A DNA stretch of 64,000 nucleotides from JACJXW01 sp964418125 (GTDB taxonomy: Bacteria > Bacteroidota > Bacteroidia > Chitinophagales > Saprospiraceae). Numbering within the stretch: the first letter of the stretch is position 1; each line of letters opens with the position of its first letter. Position numbers and translations under genes: made by a program. The stretch is from NCBI GenBank assembly GCA_964418125.1, contig CAYQKY010000004.1:78031-142030 (forward strand), written 5' to 3'. Below the pieces are notes generated by a model that ran no database searches, had not been told where the DNA came from, and worked only from the letters and a program-made list of their open reading frames with translations. Shown piece by piece: positions 44,301 through 53,165 of the stretch.

Positions 44301-44523
44301 GGAACCGGACACGAGGGGAGAGTTCCAGGAAAAAGAACTGGTCTACACGCCCAAAGACGTGGAAACGGTGCGCGGCCTCATTCGCGAAGTGTACGATAAG
44401 ATCCTGGCCCACGACTTCTACACCGGTTGCGGGGAGCCGAACTGCCCGTGGTGTAATTTCCTGCGGCATAATGTGGCGGTGGATACTTTCTCGGAGCGGG
44501 AGGTGGAGGAGTTGGATGATTGA
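41374..44523 (+). CDS. UvrD/PcrA-type helicase fused to an Fe-S PD-(D/E)XK nuclease
   Basis: Superfamily 1A DNA helicase, 1,049 residues, for DNA repair or recombination. Q-motif and Walker A (LNPRQREAV; AGPGTGKT at 41-48), motif II VDEYQDTN, motif III VGDDDQSIYEFQGA, motif IV DNYRSTQQILDAS, motif V TAHSAKGLEF and motif VI LFYVAMTRAKERLHIS are all present. The C-terminal 270 residues are an AddB/Cas4-like nuclease (HNALQRLFE; GSIDRLIL; ARVVDYKTG). Cys near 791 (YLMCPLGF) and three near 1019-1027 (C-x4-C-x2-C) could hold a 4Fe-4S cluster. It follows the ATPase by 72 nt and is ended by a clear terminator. An exact biological role is not assignable. Confidence 0.93.
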   Translation: MPKAPPNRHHYNEAFQEVLDRLNPRQREAVEHIEGPVLALAGPGTGKTHILSARIGRILLETDAQAQNILCLTFTDAGVNAMRQRLLEFIGPEAHRVHIYTFHSFCNSIIQDNLELFGRQDMEPVSELEQVELIRGLLDELDVHHPLRRGRPDPYFYEGHLRGLFQRMKAEDWTVELVNDRIDAYLQSLPQREEFIYKINRGNIRKGNLKKSKIEEAQNRMELLRAAAALFPRYQEAMYEARRYDYDDMILWVLRAFEDNENLLRSYQEQYLYFLVDEYQDTNSAQNEIIHKLIGFWEQPNIFIVGDDDQSIYEFQGARLKNLTDFYHKFEKDIRLVLLQDNYRSTQQILDASRGVIRHNELRIVNKLQDLGIEKLLVARNGSLAEAPLRPQIVAYPNRLHEEADIVRQLQKLYGEGFPLHEIAVIYAKHRQAGHLVELLEKTGIPYNTRRKINVLDLPLIRNLRQLLEYFAAEFQHPHSAEYLLFQILHFTFFGLHPDGLARLSLYQARFEWGDRPPWRELLADEPTLDKIGLEDKAALRRFTDFHNHMLREYSSLSAPAFVERLINRSGMLKYVLEHERRTLLLQALKAFVDFVKAEAARSPRLTIGRLLDLLRNMDANHIALEASSSLQVEVGVNLLTAHSAKGLEFRYVYLIDCGRHWEPRTRASAFRFALPDTLTYSGEEDALEARRRLFYVAMTRAKERLHISYSEEDDKGKPQQRAIFIDEVLKSSGLEVQQRALPAAELLEVEALRLLEQSTPQVEPLDEATVSGLLEGFQLSVSAMNRYLMCPLGFYYENVLKAPTLMREAAHYGTAMHNALQRLFERMKLSKGKTFASEALFIKLFEQEMERRQGFFSRKEYQRRLEMGRRNLSEYYKLHIGSWEKNVLLEHKPRNVEMEGVPITGSIDRLILEGLAEARVVDYKTGSQSDAKMKRPTPANPQGGSYWRQLVFYKILYESQPGNTRTVKSGMISYLEPDTRGEFQEKELVYTPKDVETVRGLIREVYDKILAHDFYTGCGEPNCPWCNFLRHNVAVDTFSEREVEELDD

Positions 44524-44613
44524 GGGGGCGGCTGGAAAAAGCCATCAATGTTAAAAAAATTGCCCTTTCCGAATATTATCTCTAACTTATCGGTTCTACA
44601 CGTTCTAACCTGC

Positions 44614-44650
44614 CGCCGGCCGGCCTTAAGCGCCGGGCCGGAGTTTTTTT
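44614..44650 (+). terminator. Rho-independent terminator after the helicase gene
   Basis: Stem CCGGCCGGC/GCCGGGCCGG around CTTAAG followed by GAG and seven T residues, 90 nt past the helicase stop. Confidence 0.75.
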
Positions 44651-44654
44651 CGGA

Positions 44655-44676
44655 CGGGCCACTTTTAAGTGGCCCG
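44655..44676. repeat. Perfect inverted repeat
   Basis: CGGGCCACTT and AAGTGGCCCG separated by two T. It lies directly after the terminator T run; possibly a second termination signal or a protein site. Confidence 0.6.
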
Positions 44677-44919
44677 TAATGGAGTCAGGCCAGTGGCGCC
44701 TCTATCTCCTGCTCGATTGATTCATTCATCAAATCCCGAATACTATGGTACATTTCATTTTGGCAGGTTTACACACACACATTTATCCGCCGAAGCCTTG
44801 GCGAAGGAGGACACATTTATCCGCCTGAGCCTTCTCGGGCCGGCAAAACCCAAAAGCGAAGCCGAAGGCAGGGGAGGGCCTATTTACCAATTGCCCCTGG
44901 AAAAGGGCTCGGCCAATAC

Positions 44920-46809
44920 TTGTTCATTTTCCTTGCCTTTATCTTTTCACCTGTAATTCTGGATGGCCAGTGTTTCTCCCCCAGTATTCGGGTAAGGAGT
45001 ATGCTGCACGATTACAGCGGCAACATCTGGGCCGGCACGGAGAACGGCCCATTGCTAAAATATGAACGACAACGCGGCCAATTCCACCGGCTTCAGTACC
45101 AGGCCGGCAAAAAAGCCGCTTTAAGCCATAATTGGGTAACCGGTATCGCGCAGGACGGACGAGGGCGGTATTGGATCAGCACCTACGGCGGAGGGTTCAA
45201 CCTCTGGGAGCGGCAGGAAAATACCTTTTCCCACTATCGGGCCCAGGCCGGGCCATCTGAGGGGCCGATCAACGATTATTGCCTGGGCCTGGATATTGGA
45301 GAGAATGGGAAGGTTTGGTTTGCAGAAGGGTTTCAGGTTGGTTCTTTTGATCCCGTTTCGGGGGTGTTCAGCCATCATCAGGCGGGCGGTGGAACGGCAT
45401 GGTCCCTTTTCGAAGATCCCGAAAACCGCCTTTGGGTTACTCTATTTTCACCCCGACAGCATTCGGGACAATACCACTCCTCCGAGGCTGGCCTTTACCG
45501 GAATTGATCTTTTTGGCGAACCTATCCCTATTGATGAAGATGGCCCGCTGAAAAAGCATGTCTCCCTCTCTCCTGGGATTCGCTTTGCGCACTGGCAAAA
45601 CGACCTGACGATCCATTACGCCGCGCTGCATTTCAAAAACCCGGCGAAGAACAGCTACCGCATCCAGCTGGGCAATTACGATAACGGCTGGCGTGATGTG
45701 GGCCATCAAAATTTCGCCAATTATACCAACCTCGACCCGGGCCGCTACACCTTCCGCGTCAAAGCCGCCAATAGCGATGGGATCTGGAATGAAGAAAGCA
45801 TCGCCCTCGATATCACCATTCTTCCCCCCTGGTACTGGAACGGCTGGTCACAGGCCCTCTATCTGGTTCTGATCATTGGCCTGATCCTGGGCGTTTACCG
45901 CTTTCAGCTCAACCGCCGCCTGGCCCTGGCCGAAGCCGCCCGCCTCAAAGAGCTGGATAGCTTCAAAACCAAACTTTATACCAACATTACCCATGAGTTT
46001 CGCACGCCGCTCACCGTCATCGAGGGCATGGCCGGGCAGATCACCGGCTTTGAAGAAGAGCGGGACGCCATCCGGCGCAACAGCCGGAACCTGCTTAACC
46101 TCGTCAACCGCATGTTGGGCCTGTCCAAACTGGAGGCCGGGAGGGGGCTTACCACCTCCTCTACGCCCGCAACGGACGCGAGGGCATCGCCCAGGCCCGG
46201 GAGCATATCCCCGACATCATCATCAGCGATGTGATGATGCCGGAGGTGGATGGCTTTGAGCTGTGCAAAACCCTGAAGCAGGACGAGCGCACCAGCCATA
46301 TCCCCATTATCCTGCTGACGGCACGGGCGGATATGCCCTCCAAGGTCGAAGGGCTGGAGCACGGCGCCGACGCCTACCTCGTCAAGCCTTTCCATAAAGA
46401 AGAACTGGAGGTGCGCCTGCGCAAGCTGATCGAGCTGCGGCGAAAATTGCAGGAACGCTACAACCAGCCGGACTTTCAGCCCGAGCCGGCCACCCAAAAG
46501 GAGGACGCCTTTGTGCTGAAGGTAAAGGAACTCCTGCTGGACAACCTGGATGACGATACCTTTGGCATTGAGGAACTCAGTACAGAGCTGGCCATGAGCC
46601 GGGTGCACCTGCACCGCAAGCTCAAAGCGCTGACCGGCAAGCCCACCTCGCATTTCATGCGCCAGGTGCGCCTGCAGGAGGCTTATAAACTTTTGAAGGC
46701 CGGCGAACTCAATGTTTCGGAAGTGGCCTACCGGGTGGGGTATAAGGACCCGGGGTACTTTTCGAAGCTATTTGCGGAGATGTACGGGAGGCCGCCGAGT
46801 GAGGTGTAG
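44920..46809 (+). pseudogene. Hybrid two-component sensor (HTCS) with internal deletions
   Basis: Remains of a one-piece sensor kinase/response regulator. Frame 1 (TTG at 44920) has a signal-like start and only about three propeller blades (DYSGNIWAGTENG; DGRGRYWISTYGGG). At about 45430-45450 the frame shifts into a Y_Y_Y domain (HPDSIRDNTTPPRLAFTGI), a membrane helix and the kinase H-box (THEFRTPLTVIEGMAG). After LGLSKLEAG (about 46140) the whole ATPase domain and receiver start are missing. The frame changes again into ISDVMMPEVDGFEL and an AraC-type HTH (VAYRVGYKDPGYFSKLF). A functional kinase cannot be made. Sequencing or binning errors could mimic the frameshifts but not the missing domains. 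Confidence 0.85.
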
Positions 46810-46854
46810 TTTTCAGCTGACAACTCTGAATTGTCAAATATTACCTTGACCGAC

Positions 46855-47190
46855 TTAGGCTACAGCGTAGTCGGAATACTCTCGTGTTTTAGGTGACAGA
46901 AACCCCAAAACGATGTCCGATTTCGGTACGCCCATTTCCGTTAGTCTCAAGCCGAGATCGATCTCTGTCATGTTGCGCTGTATCCAGATTTTATCATTGA
47001 TGATATCCATATGTATCGGGCAATCGTGAATGAATTTGTTGCCTTCCCAACCAATCGTGACTATCTGGTAACGATGGTTTTCCTTGTCAGCAATCAGCTG
47101 GTTTTCCGCCTTGAGATTCGCGTATTTTACTTTTGTATATTCTGTCAGGATCTGAAGAACGAATTGCTGGTATTTTGCTACTTTATCCAT
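46855..47190 (-). CDS. XisI-family protein
   Basis: Small cytoplasmic protein of 111 residues of the XisI family, named after a factor needed for excision of the fdxN element in Anabaena. Family landmarks are MDKVAKYQQFVLQILTEY at the start, YQIVTIGWEGN, the HMDIINDKIWIQ block, MTEIDLGLRL and MGVPKSDIVLGF near the end. It is complete and overlaps the 3' end of xisH by 13 nt, the usual xisH-xisI order. Its partner has a premature stop, so whether it still has a role is doubtful. It is poorer in GC than its neighbours. Confidence 0.88.
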   Translation of the reverse strand: MDKVAKYQQFVLQILTEYTKVKYANLKAENQLIADKENHRYQIVTIGWEGNKFIHDCPIHMDIINDKIWIQRNMTEIDLGLRLTEMGVPKSDIVLGFLSPKTREYSDYAVA

Positions 47191-47591
47191 GATTTGATCT
47201 TTTCTGAATCGGGTTCGTAAAGAATGATTTTAAACTTGTGTTGCCGGAAAACAGCCTTCACCAAAGATTCTTCGCCAAATGCTTCATAAACATCATAAGG
47301 CATAGCTAAAAATAGCGCTCTATTTGACCCTTCCAATTTCAACGCCTCACGATAAATGAGGTATTTGCCCACTGCTTCGTGCAGAGCTGTAATGAAAGAA
47401 GCAATGCCAAAGATTTTCACTTCAACGGCTATTTTTTCTCCTTCTTTTTCAGCCGCAATTATTTTCTCCGCTCCCAGGTCAATATGAATTGGGATGCGGC
47501 CTACTTTGAGATATAAAGGGTCTTACGTGATCCTCCACCCTTCACTGCGAAGCGTTGATTTGACTTCTTCGTGAAACTTGTCCTTGGCCAT
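47178..47591 (-). pseudogene. xisH with an in-frame ochre stop
   Basis: A full-length xisH frame of 137 codons from ATG at 47591 is broken by TAA at codon 23 (47525-47523). It reads MAKDKFHEEVKSTLRSEGWRIT, stop, DPLYLKVG, then IDLGAEKIIAAEKEGEKIAVEVK and the family C-terminus VFRQHKFKIILYEP. The stop sits where relatives have a short polar residue before DPL, so a single base change could explain it. The D-x(n)-E-x-K pattern (IDLGAEK ... VEVK) fits a PD-(D/E)XK nuclease fold. A downstream start could give only a truncated product lacking part of that fold. Confidence 0.85.
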
Positions 47592-47673
47592 CGATCATAA
47601 ACTTGATGGGATAAAACTAAAGCATCCGAAGGTTAATTACAAGTGCTTCGGCCAGAAAAAGACTCTTAAAAGC

Positions 47674-47724
47674 CCAGGTTTGAGAACCTTCGCATGCTCC
47701 TCTATGATAGGTTCTTAAACCTGG
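47674..47724. repeat. 16-bp-arm inverted repeat beside xisH
   Basis: CCAGGTTTGAGAACCT and AGGTTCTTAAACCTGG (15 of 16 pairs, 19-nt loop). Just beyond it, GTAACAATATTC occurs twice (about 47763 and 47782). It lies between xisH and the esterase and resembles small dispersed genomic repeats. Confidence 0.6.
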
Positions 47725-47874
47725 ATAAAGGGCCTTGCGATCTGGAAGATCACGGCACGATGTAACAATATTCTATGCATTGGTAACAATATTCCCAACG
47801 GCTTACCCCCTTCTTTCCGACATTGCGCTTATCCTTTTTTGCTAAGCATTCTCTCACTTTTAAAACCTGTTGTC

Positions 47875-49104
47875 ATGAGACACCCGTCTACCTTTTATCC
47901 GATCCTTTTCTTTTCATTGTTCTCCTTTTCCGCTATGGGCCAGGAACGGCTCGAAAAAACCATCACCACAGACGGCCAGGAGCGGGAATACCTGCTATAT
48001 GTGCCAGCTGCTTACGACGGCAGCGAGGAATGGCCGCTGGTGCTCAACCTGCATGGTTACACAGGGGATGGCTACGGCCAGGCGTTAATTTCCAGGATGA
48101 ACCCGGTTGCGGATACCGCTCATTTCCTTGTCGCCTATCCAGATGGGGAGATGGTGGATGTGACTGGCTTTCTGGACCCTGATATTCCATTGCCGACGCA
48201 GGGAAACGGCTGGAATCTGGGCGGCTTATTTTCGGACAATGACGATGTCGCTTTTCTGGAACAAATGATTGATCAGATCAGCCTTGAATATAGTGTGGAC
48301 AACTCCCGCATTTTTGCTGTCGGCAATTCTATGGGCGGTGGGATGACTTATATGCTGGCCTGTACCCTCTCCGGCCGGTTTGCGGCAATAGCTACAGTAT
48401 CAGGGTCTCAGGCCAGGACGGAAGGCAATCCCAGTATTCCCTGTGAACCGGCTTCTCCTCTTCCGGTATTGCTCATTTACGGCGCCGACGACAATATATC
48501 GCCTCCTGACGGAGGCCCTTTCTTTCTCGGCGCCGAGGGGACCGTGGATTTTTGGCGGAGTCATAACAACTGTTCTTCAGCGGTTACCGAGGTATCCTTC
48601 GAGGACACGGATCCTTCCGACCAATCAACCGTAACGGGATTCCTCTACACCGATTGTGACGGCGGTTCGGAAGTGTGGCATTACCGGATAGACGGCGGCG
48701 GCCATTGGTGGCCGGGAGGTGGCCCGCTTCCTCCGGGCTTTGAGATTGCCGGCCCCGTCAACCGCGACATCAACGCCAGCGCCGAGATCTGGAATTTCTT
48801 CAACCGGCAGGCGCTAACCAGCACTGAACCGTACCTGAAACCTTCAGAAATCAACCTCCGCGCCTATCCCAACCCGGCGGCCACCCAACTCACCTTCGCA
48901 TTCGAGCTGCCGGAAGCGGCGCGGGTGCAACTCACCCTGTATAACCCCCTGGGCCAGCCCGTGCAGGTATTGGCTGATGAAAACCTCCCGGCGGGCCGGC
49001 AGCGGATCGGCTGGGAGCGGCCGGCGAGCGTGGCGGCGGGATTGTATTATTACCGCTTGCAGGTAGGTGGGCGCTTTGTGGCGCGGCCGGTGGTGTTGAG
49101 GTGA
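47875..49104 (+). CDS. Secreted PHB-depolymerase/feruloyl-esterase-like hydrolase with T9SS tail
   Basis: Predicted exported alpha/beta hydrolase of 409 residues. A signal peptide (FYPILFFSLFSFSAMGQ) is followed by an esterase domain of the LpqC/PHB-depolymerase group: oxyanion region LVLNLHGYTGDG, nucleophile Ser152 in GNSMGGGM, Asp205 in YGADDN and His277 in GGHWWPGG. A type A T9SS domain ends it (AYPNPAATQLTFAF ... GLYYYRLQVGGRFV). It would hydrolyse ester bonds in extracellular polymers such as feruloylated plant material or polyesters; the substrate cannot be told. The ATG at 47875 gives the best signal peptide. It is a single gene flanked on both sides by decayed xisH/xisI. Confidence 0.9.
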   Translation: MRHPSTFYPILFFSLFSFSAMGQERLEKTITTDGQEREYLLYVPAAYDGSEEWPLVLNLHGYTGDGYGQALISRMNPVADTAHFLVAYPDGEMVDVTGFLDPDIPLPTQGNGWNLGGLFSDNDDVAFLEQMIDQISLEYSVDNSRIFAVGNSMGGGMTYMLACTLSGRFAAIATVSGSQARTEGNPSIPCEPASPLPVLLIYGADDNISPPDGGPFFLGAEGTVDFWRSHNNCSSAVTEVSFEDTDPSDQSTVTGFLYTDCDGGSEVWHYRIDGGGHWWPGGGPLPPGFEIAGPVNRDINASAEIWNFFNRQALTSTEPYLKPSEINLRAYPNPAATQLTFAFELPEAARVQLTLYNPLGQPVQVLADENLPAGRQRIGWERPASVAAGLYYYRLQVGGRFVARPVVLR

Positions 49105-49200
49105 GTGGGAGAAAGGGAGAGGGGGGAGGGCTGCATTTATCTCTCCGTCTCCCCCTCTCCAGGTCTCTTCGTCATTCACCAAATTGACGACACTCTAAGT

Positions 49201-49506
49201 TCACCCCACCGCAAACCCCGTATGCGGCCGGGCATAAGGGGGCTGGAAGCCGAGCACGATATCCTCCCGGCTGACGCCCATTTCCATAAGTTCGTCCACC
49301 ACTTCGCGCTCGGTGTTGTTGATCTGGAACCAGACTTTTCCGTCTTTGATATCAAAGTGAAATACGATGGCAAAGATGTACTGGTTGCCCTGCCAGCCGA
49401 TGCGCAGCAATTAAAAACTGTTATTCTCCCGATCCGTTCTTTCAATCCTCCACCCGTCAGCTTCCAATGCTACTTTCACCTGGTTGTGATAAAAATCGCG
49501 AGCCAT
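49201..49506 (-). pseudogene. Deleted xisH-xisI remnant (xisH start joined to xisI end)
   Basis: From ATG at 49506 the frame reads MARDFYHNQVKVALEADGWR, the start of XisH. It then passes through RENNSF into a TAA and on into LLRIGWQGNQY, HFDIKDGKVWF and MGVSREDIVLGF, the last two thirds of XisI. The end of xisH and start of xisI are missing, so an internal deletion joined the two genes, and an ochre stop has arisen as well. It is a second, independently broken copy 2 kb from the first. Confidence 0.82.
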
Positions 49507-49550
49507 TAATTATTTTTCACAATTTAAGAAATAAAATAATTACCCGATAA

Positions 49551-50852
49551 ATGGATGCAGCTGAAAAAGTATATGACATATTAACCAACGACGACGAGGC
49601 CCGTCTCTGCCGCGACATCCCCGAGGCCGCCTGCCGCGAGCAGCCCGAAAACTTCACCCTCCACATCGGCAGCCTGTCGCTCACCAAGACGGGCGACGGG
49701 CTGATGGACCCCAAGCTGATCCTCTCCTGGCTGCTGGGCGCCATCGGCGCGCCGGCGAGCCTCATCGGGCTGCTGGTGCCGGTGCGGGAGTCGCTGGCCC
49801 TACTGCCCCAGCTGTTCGTGTCGGCGCGTATTCGGGAGCTTCCTGTGCGCAAGTGGGTATGGGCCGGGGGAAGTGTGGCGCAGGGGCTCTGCGTGATCGG
49901 CATGGCCCTGGCCTGCTGGCGGCTGGAGGGTTTTACCGGAGGAGTGGTAGTTGTAGGCTTACTGGCTGCCTTTGCCCTGGCGCGCAGCCTCTGCTCGGTC
50001 AGTTATAAGGACGTGCTGGGCAAGACGGTGGCCAAAAAGAAACGGGGCACGGCCACGGGAACGGCTTCTACCATTGCGGCGGCGGCGGTGCTGGCCTATG
50101 GCCTGGCGCTGGGCTCCGGGCTGATCCCGCTCACGGTGGACAACCTGTGTATCGGCCTGGCAGTGGGTGGGGTATGCTGGTTCCTTGCCGCTGTGGCCTT
50201 TTCCCGCCTGGCGGAAGAAAAAGGCGCTATGGAAGGCGGAGAGAGCCTCTTCGGCCGGACGTTCTCCCAGTTTGCGCTCCTCCGGGAAGACCCGCAACTG
50301 GTGCGCTTCATCACGGTGCGCGCCCTGCTCATCAGCACGGCCCTGGCGCCGCCTTACTTCGTGACGCTGGCGGGCCGCAGCGGCCAGGGCAACCTGGAGA
50401 GCCTGGGCTTCTTCGTGGTAGCCTCTTCCCTGGCGGCCCTGGTGAGCACCTTCGCCTGGGGGCGCTTAGCCGACCGGTCGAGCCGGTTCGTGCTGATCGC
50501 TTCCGCTCTTATAGCCGCTGTCTTTCTGGGTGCGGCGGGCGCCGTCGGTTTTTTCTATTCGGAGGCTACCTCCACGCCCTTTCTTCTGCCGGCCTTGCTC
50601 TTCGGGCTGATGATCTCCTACCAGGGCGTCCGGCTGGGGCGCTCCACTCACCTGGTCGATATGGCGGACGAGGAGCGGCGGGCGGCCTATACGGCGCTGA
50701 GCAATACCATCATCGGTGTATTGTTGCTGGTGGGCGGGGCTTTTGGCCTGCTGGCGGAGGTGATCGGCACGGCGGCGGTGCTGTTGATCTTTGCCGGGCT
50801 GTGCGTGCTGGCGGCGATAGGAGGCTGGGGGCTGGAGGAGGTGCAGGGGTAG
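49551..50852 (+). CDS. MFS-type membrane transporter
   Basis: Predicted inner-membrane protein of 433 residues with about 10-12 hydrophobic segments in two halves. A soluble N-terminal stretch of about 50 residues comes first (VYDILTNDDEARLCRDIPEAA), then PKLILSWLLGAIGAPASLIGLLVP. The loop after the second helix of each half is MFS-like, including FAWGRLADRSSRFVLI in the second half. No substrate-specific motif is recognised. The start is the ATG at 49551, close after the xis remnant. It is followed by a word-repeat spacer and the S9 peptidase gene. Confidence 0.8.
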   Translation: MDAAEKVYDILTNDDEARLCRDIPEAACREQPENFTLHIGSLSLTKTGDGLMDPKLILSWLLGAIGAPASLIGLLVPVRESLALLPQLFVSARIRELPVRKWVWAGGSVAQGLCVIGMALACWRLEGFTGGVVVVGLLAAFALARSLCSVSYKDVLGKTVAKKKRGTATGTASTIAAAAVLAYGLALGSGLIPLTVDNLCIGLAVGGVCWFLAAVAFSRLAEEKGAMEGGESLFGRTFSQFALLREDPQLVRFITVRALLISTALAPPYFVTLAGRSGQGNLESLGFFVVASSLAALVSTFAWGRLADRSSRFVLIASALIAAVFLGAAGAVGFFYSEATSTPFLLPALLFGLMISYQGVRLGRSTHLVDMADEERRAAYTALSNTIIGVLLLVGGAFGLLAEVIGTAAVLLIFAGLCVLAAIGGWGLEEVQG

Positions 50853-51032
50853 GGGTATTGGTATATTCGTGTATTCGTGCATTAGTGCATTCGCCTGTCC
50901 CGCCGAAGCCTGGGCGCAGGCGGGTGCATTTGTGTATGTGTTGGCAAAAGAAGGGCGGCAATCGTGCAAATTCTAACCCCTGAAATTAGAAAAGATTGTC
51001 GTATTTTCAACGCGTTCCTAAACCGTAGAACC

Positions 51033-53165
51033 ATGCTTCGATTATTACCCTTATTTTTCCTTCTTCTCCTGATGAGCTGCCGCCAGGAGGCGGCCAAAAA
51101 TGCATCCACTACAACTGAGCCGCCCGTCGCCAGAAAAGTGGCCCACGCCTTCGATGAATTCGGCGCTGCCCGCGAGGACCCCTACTACTGGCTGAACGAC
51201 CCCACCGACCCGGAGGTCATTCAACACCTGGAGGCGGAGAACGCCTACTGCGAGCAGCAGCTGGCCCATACCCAGGCCCTGCAGGATGAACTGTACGAAG
51301 AACTGGTGGCCCGTATTGAACAGAAGTACGAATCGCTGCCAACCAAAAAGAACGGTTACTGGTATTACGTCCGCTACGAAGAAGGTAACGAATACCCCTT
51401 CTACTGCCGGAAAAAAGGAAGTATGGACGCTCCGGAGGAAGTACTCCTTAATGTGAACGAGATGGCGGAGGGCCACAAGATCTACCGCCTCTTCCAGTAC
51501 TTCGTCAGTCCGGACAATAAGAAACTGGCTTTTCTGGTGGACACTGCCGGCGACCTCCGCAACACGCTTTACTTCAAGGACCTGTCTACCGGCGAGCTCC
51601 TGCCCGACCGGGTGTCCAACTGCTCCTTCGGCGGCGCCTGGGCCAACGACAGCAGGCATTTTTTTTATAACCTGAACGATAAGACGGTGCGCAGCTACCG
51701 GGTGATGCGCCACCTGCTGGGCGCCGCCCCGGCAAAAGATGCGGAAGTGTATCTCGAACCGGACAGCACCTTCTCCGCCTTTGTCGGCCGTTCGTGGGAC
51801 GACCGCTATATTTTCATCGGTTCCGGAAGCACTACTTCCAGCGAAGTATGGTTCCTCAAGGCCGATCAGCCGGAAGGCGCGCTGACCGTGGTGCAGCCCC
51901 GGCAAAAGAACCTGGAGTACCAGGTGGAATCCTATACCGGCGATGAATTCCACATCTACAGTAACCATCAGGCGCAGAACTTCAAGGTCTCCACCGCGCC
52001 CGTACGCTCTCCGGGGCTGGTCAACTGGAAGGACCTGGTGCCGCACAATCCGGAAGTCCTCATCAACGGCTATACCGTGCGGGAAAAGTACCTGGTGGTG
52101 CAGGAACGCAGCCAGGCGCTGGACCAGATCCGCGTCATCAACCGGCAGAATGGGGAGAGCTACTATGTGGACTTCGGCGAGGAGGTGTACACCGCCGGCA
52201 TGTATGACCCCACCGATGAGTTCGGCTCAGACAGCATCCGCTACAACTACCAGTCGCTTACCACGCCTAGTTCTACTTTCGGCTATAGCCTTTCCACCCA
52301 GGAGCGGAAGCTGCTCAAGCAACAAAAGGTAGGCGGCGGCTTCGACGGCTCCCTCTACGAGACAAAGCGCCTGTGGGCCACCGCTCAGGACGGCGCCCAG
52401 GTGCCCATTTCCATCGTCTACCACAAAGGGCTGTTCAAGAAGGACGGCAGCAACCCCTGCCTGCTCTATTCCTACGGCTCCTACGGCGCCAGTTCCATGC
52501 CTTATTTCAACAGCAGCGTCATCAGCCTGCTCGACCGCGGCTTCGTCTATGCCATCGCCCACATCCGGGGCGGCCAGGAGATGGGCCGGCAGTGGTACGA
52601 AGACGGTAAGCTGATGAAAAAGAAGAATACCTTCACTGATTTTATCGACTGCGGGCAGTATCTGGTGGACAATCAGTACACCTCAACCGAAGGCCTCTTC
52701 GCCATGGGCGGCAGCGCCGGCGGCATGCTGATGGGCGCCGTTACCAATATGCGCCCCGATCTGTTCAAAGGCATCATCGCCCGGGTGCCCTGGATGGACG
52801 TCATCAGCGATATGCGCAACCCGGACCTGCCCCTGACTACCCTGGAGTACGAGGAATGGGGCAACCCTTACGAAAAGGAAGCCTACGAATACATGCTCAG
52901 CTGGTCGCCCTACGACAATGTGAAGCCGGCGGACTTCCCCGCCATCCTGGCCACCGGCGGCATCAACGACACGCAGGTGCTCTACCACAACCCCGCCAAG
53001 TGGGTGCAGAAGATTAGAGAGAACAATACAGGGGCCGAGCCGGTGCTGTTCAAGTGTAATATGGGCGCGGGCCACGCCGGAGAGTCCGGCCGGTTCGCCA
53101 GCCAGAAGGAGACGGCGATGATCTACGCGTTTATGGTGGATCAGGTGGGGGGGCTGGTTGATTAG
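51033..53165 (+). CDS. Prolyl oligopeptidase (S9A, oligopeptidase B-like) lipoprotein
   Basis: Exported serine peptidase of 710 residues, cutting peptides after basic or prolyl residues. The signal peptide ends in a lipobox (LLLMSC, Cys at 12), so it is probably lipid-anchored in the envelope. The N-terminal propeller (about 35-420) has YYWLNDPTDPEV and the oligopeptidase-B style YYVRYEEGNEYPFYCRK. The catalytic domain has Ser561 in MGGSAGGM, Asp in the INDTQV region and His681 in GAGHAGESGR. The ATG at 51033 is used because it gives the lipobox. Its last codons and stop lie in a GGTTGATT word array. Confidence 0.93.
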   Translation: MLRLLPLFFLLLLMSCRQEAAKNASTTTEPPVARKVAHAFDEFGAAREDPYYWLNDPTDPEVIQHLEAENAYCEQQLAHTQALQDELYEELVARIEQKYESLPTKKNGYWYYVRYEEGNEYPFYCRKKGSMDAPEEVLLNVNEMAEGHKIYRLFQYFVSPDNKKLAFLVDTAGDLRNTLYFKDLSTGELLPDRVSNCSFGGAWANDSRHFFYNLNDKTVRSYRVMRHLLGAAPAKDAEVYLEPDSTFSAFVGRSWDDRYIFIGSGSTTSSEVWFLKADQPEGALTVVQPRQKNLEYQVESYTGDEFHIYSNHQAQNFKVSTAPVRSPGLVNWKDLVPHNPEVLINGYTVREKYLVVQERSQALDQIRVINRQNGESYYVDFGEEVYTAGMYDPTDEFGSDSIRYNYQSLTTPSSTFGYSLSTQERKLLKQQKVGGGFDGSLYETKRLWATAQDGAQVPISIVYHKGLFKKDGSNPCLLYSYGSYGASSMPYFNSSVISLLDRGFVYAIAHIRGGQEMGRQWYEDGKLMKKKNTFTDFIDCGQYLVDNQYTSTEGLFAMGGSAGGMLMGAVTNMRPDLFKGIIARVPWMDVISDMRNPDLPLTTLEYEEWGNPYEKEAYEYMLSWSPYDNVKPADFPAILATGGINDTQVLYHNPAKWVQKIRENNTGAEPVLFKCNMGAGHAGESGRFASQKETAMIYAFMVDQVGGLVD

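Larger units (their letters stand above)
44524..44919. other. Intergenic region after the helicase gene
   Basis: Holds a terminator (44614-44650), a second perfect hairpin (44655-44676) and a near-direct repeat of CACATTTATCCGCC (about 44776 and 44811) separated by AGCCTTGGCGAAGG. No gene seen; the ORF at 44669-44956 has no family features. Confidence 0.55.

Noticed and set aside
44669..44956. 95-codon ORF upstream of the hybrid sensor remnant
   Set aside because: It starts inside a perfect inverted repeat and has no protein-family features.
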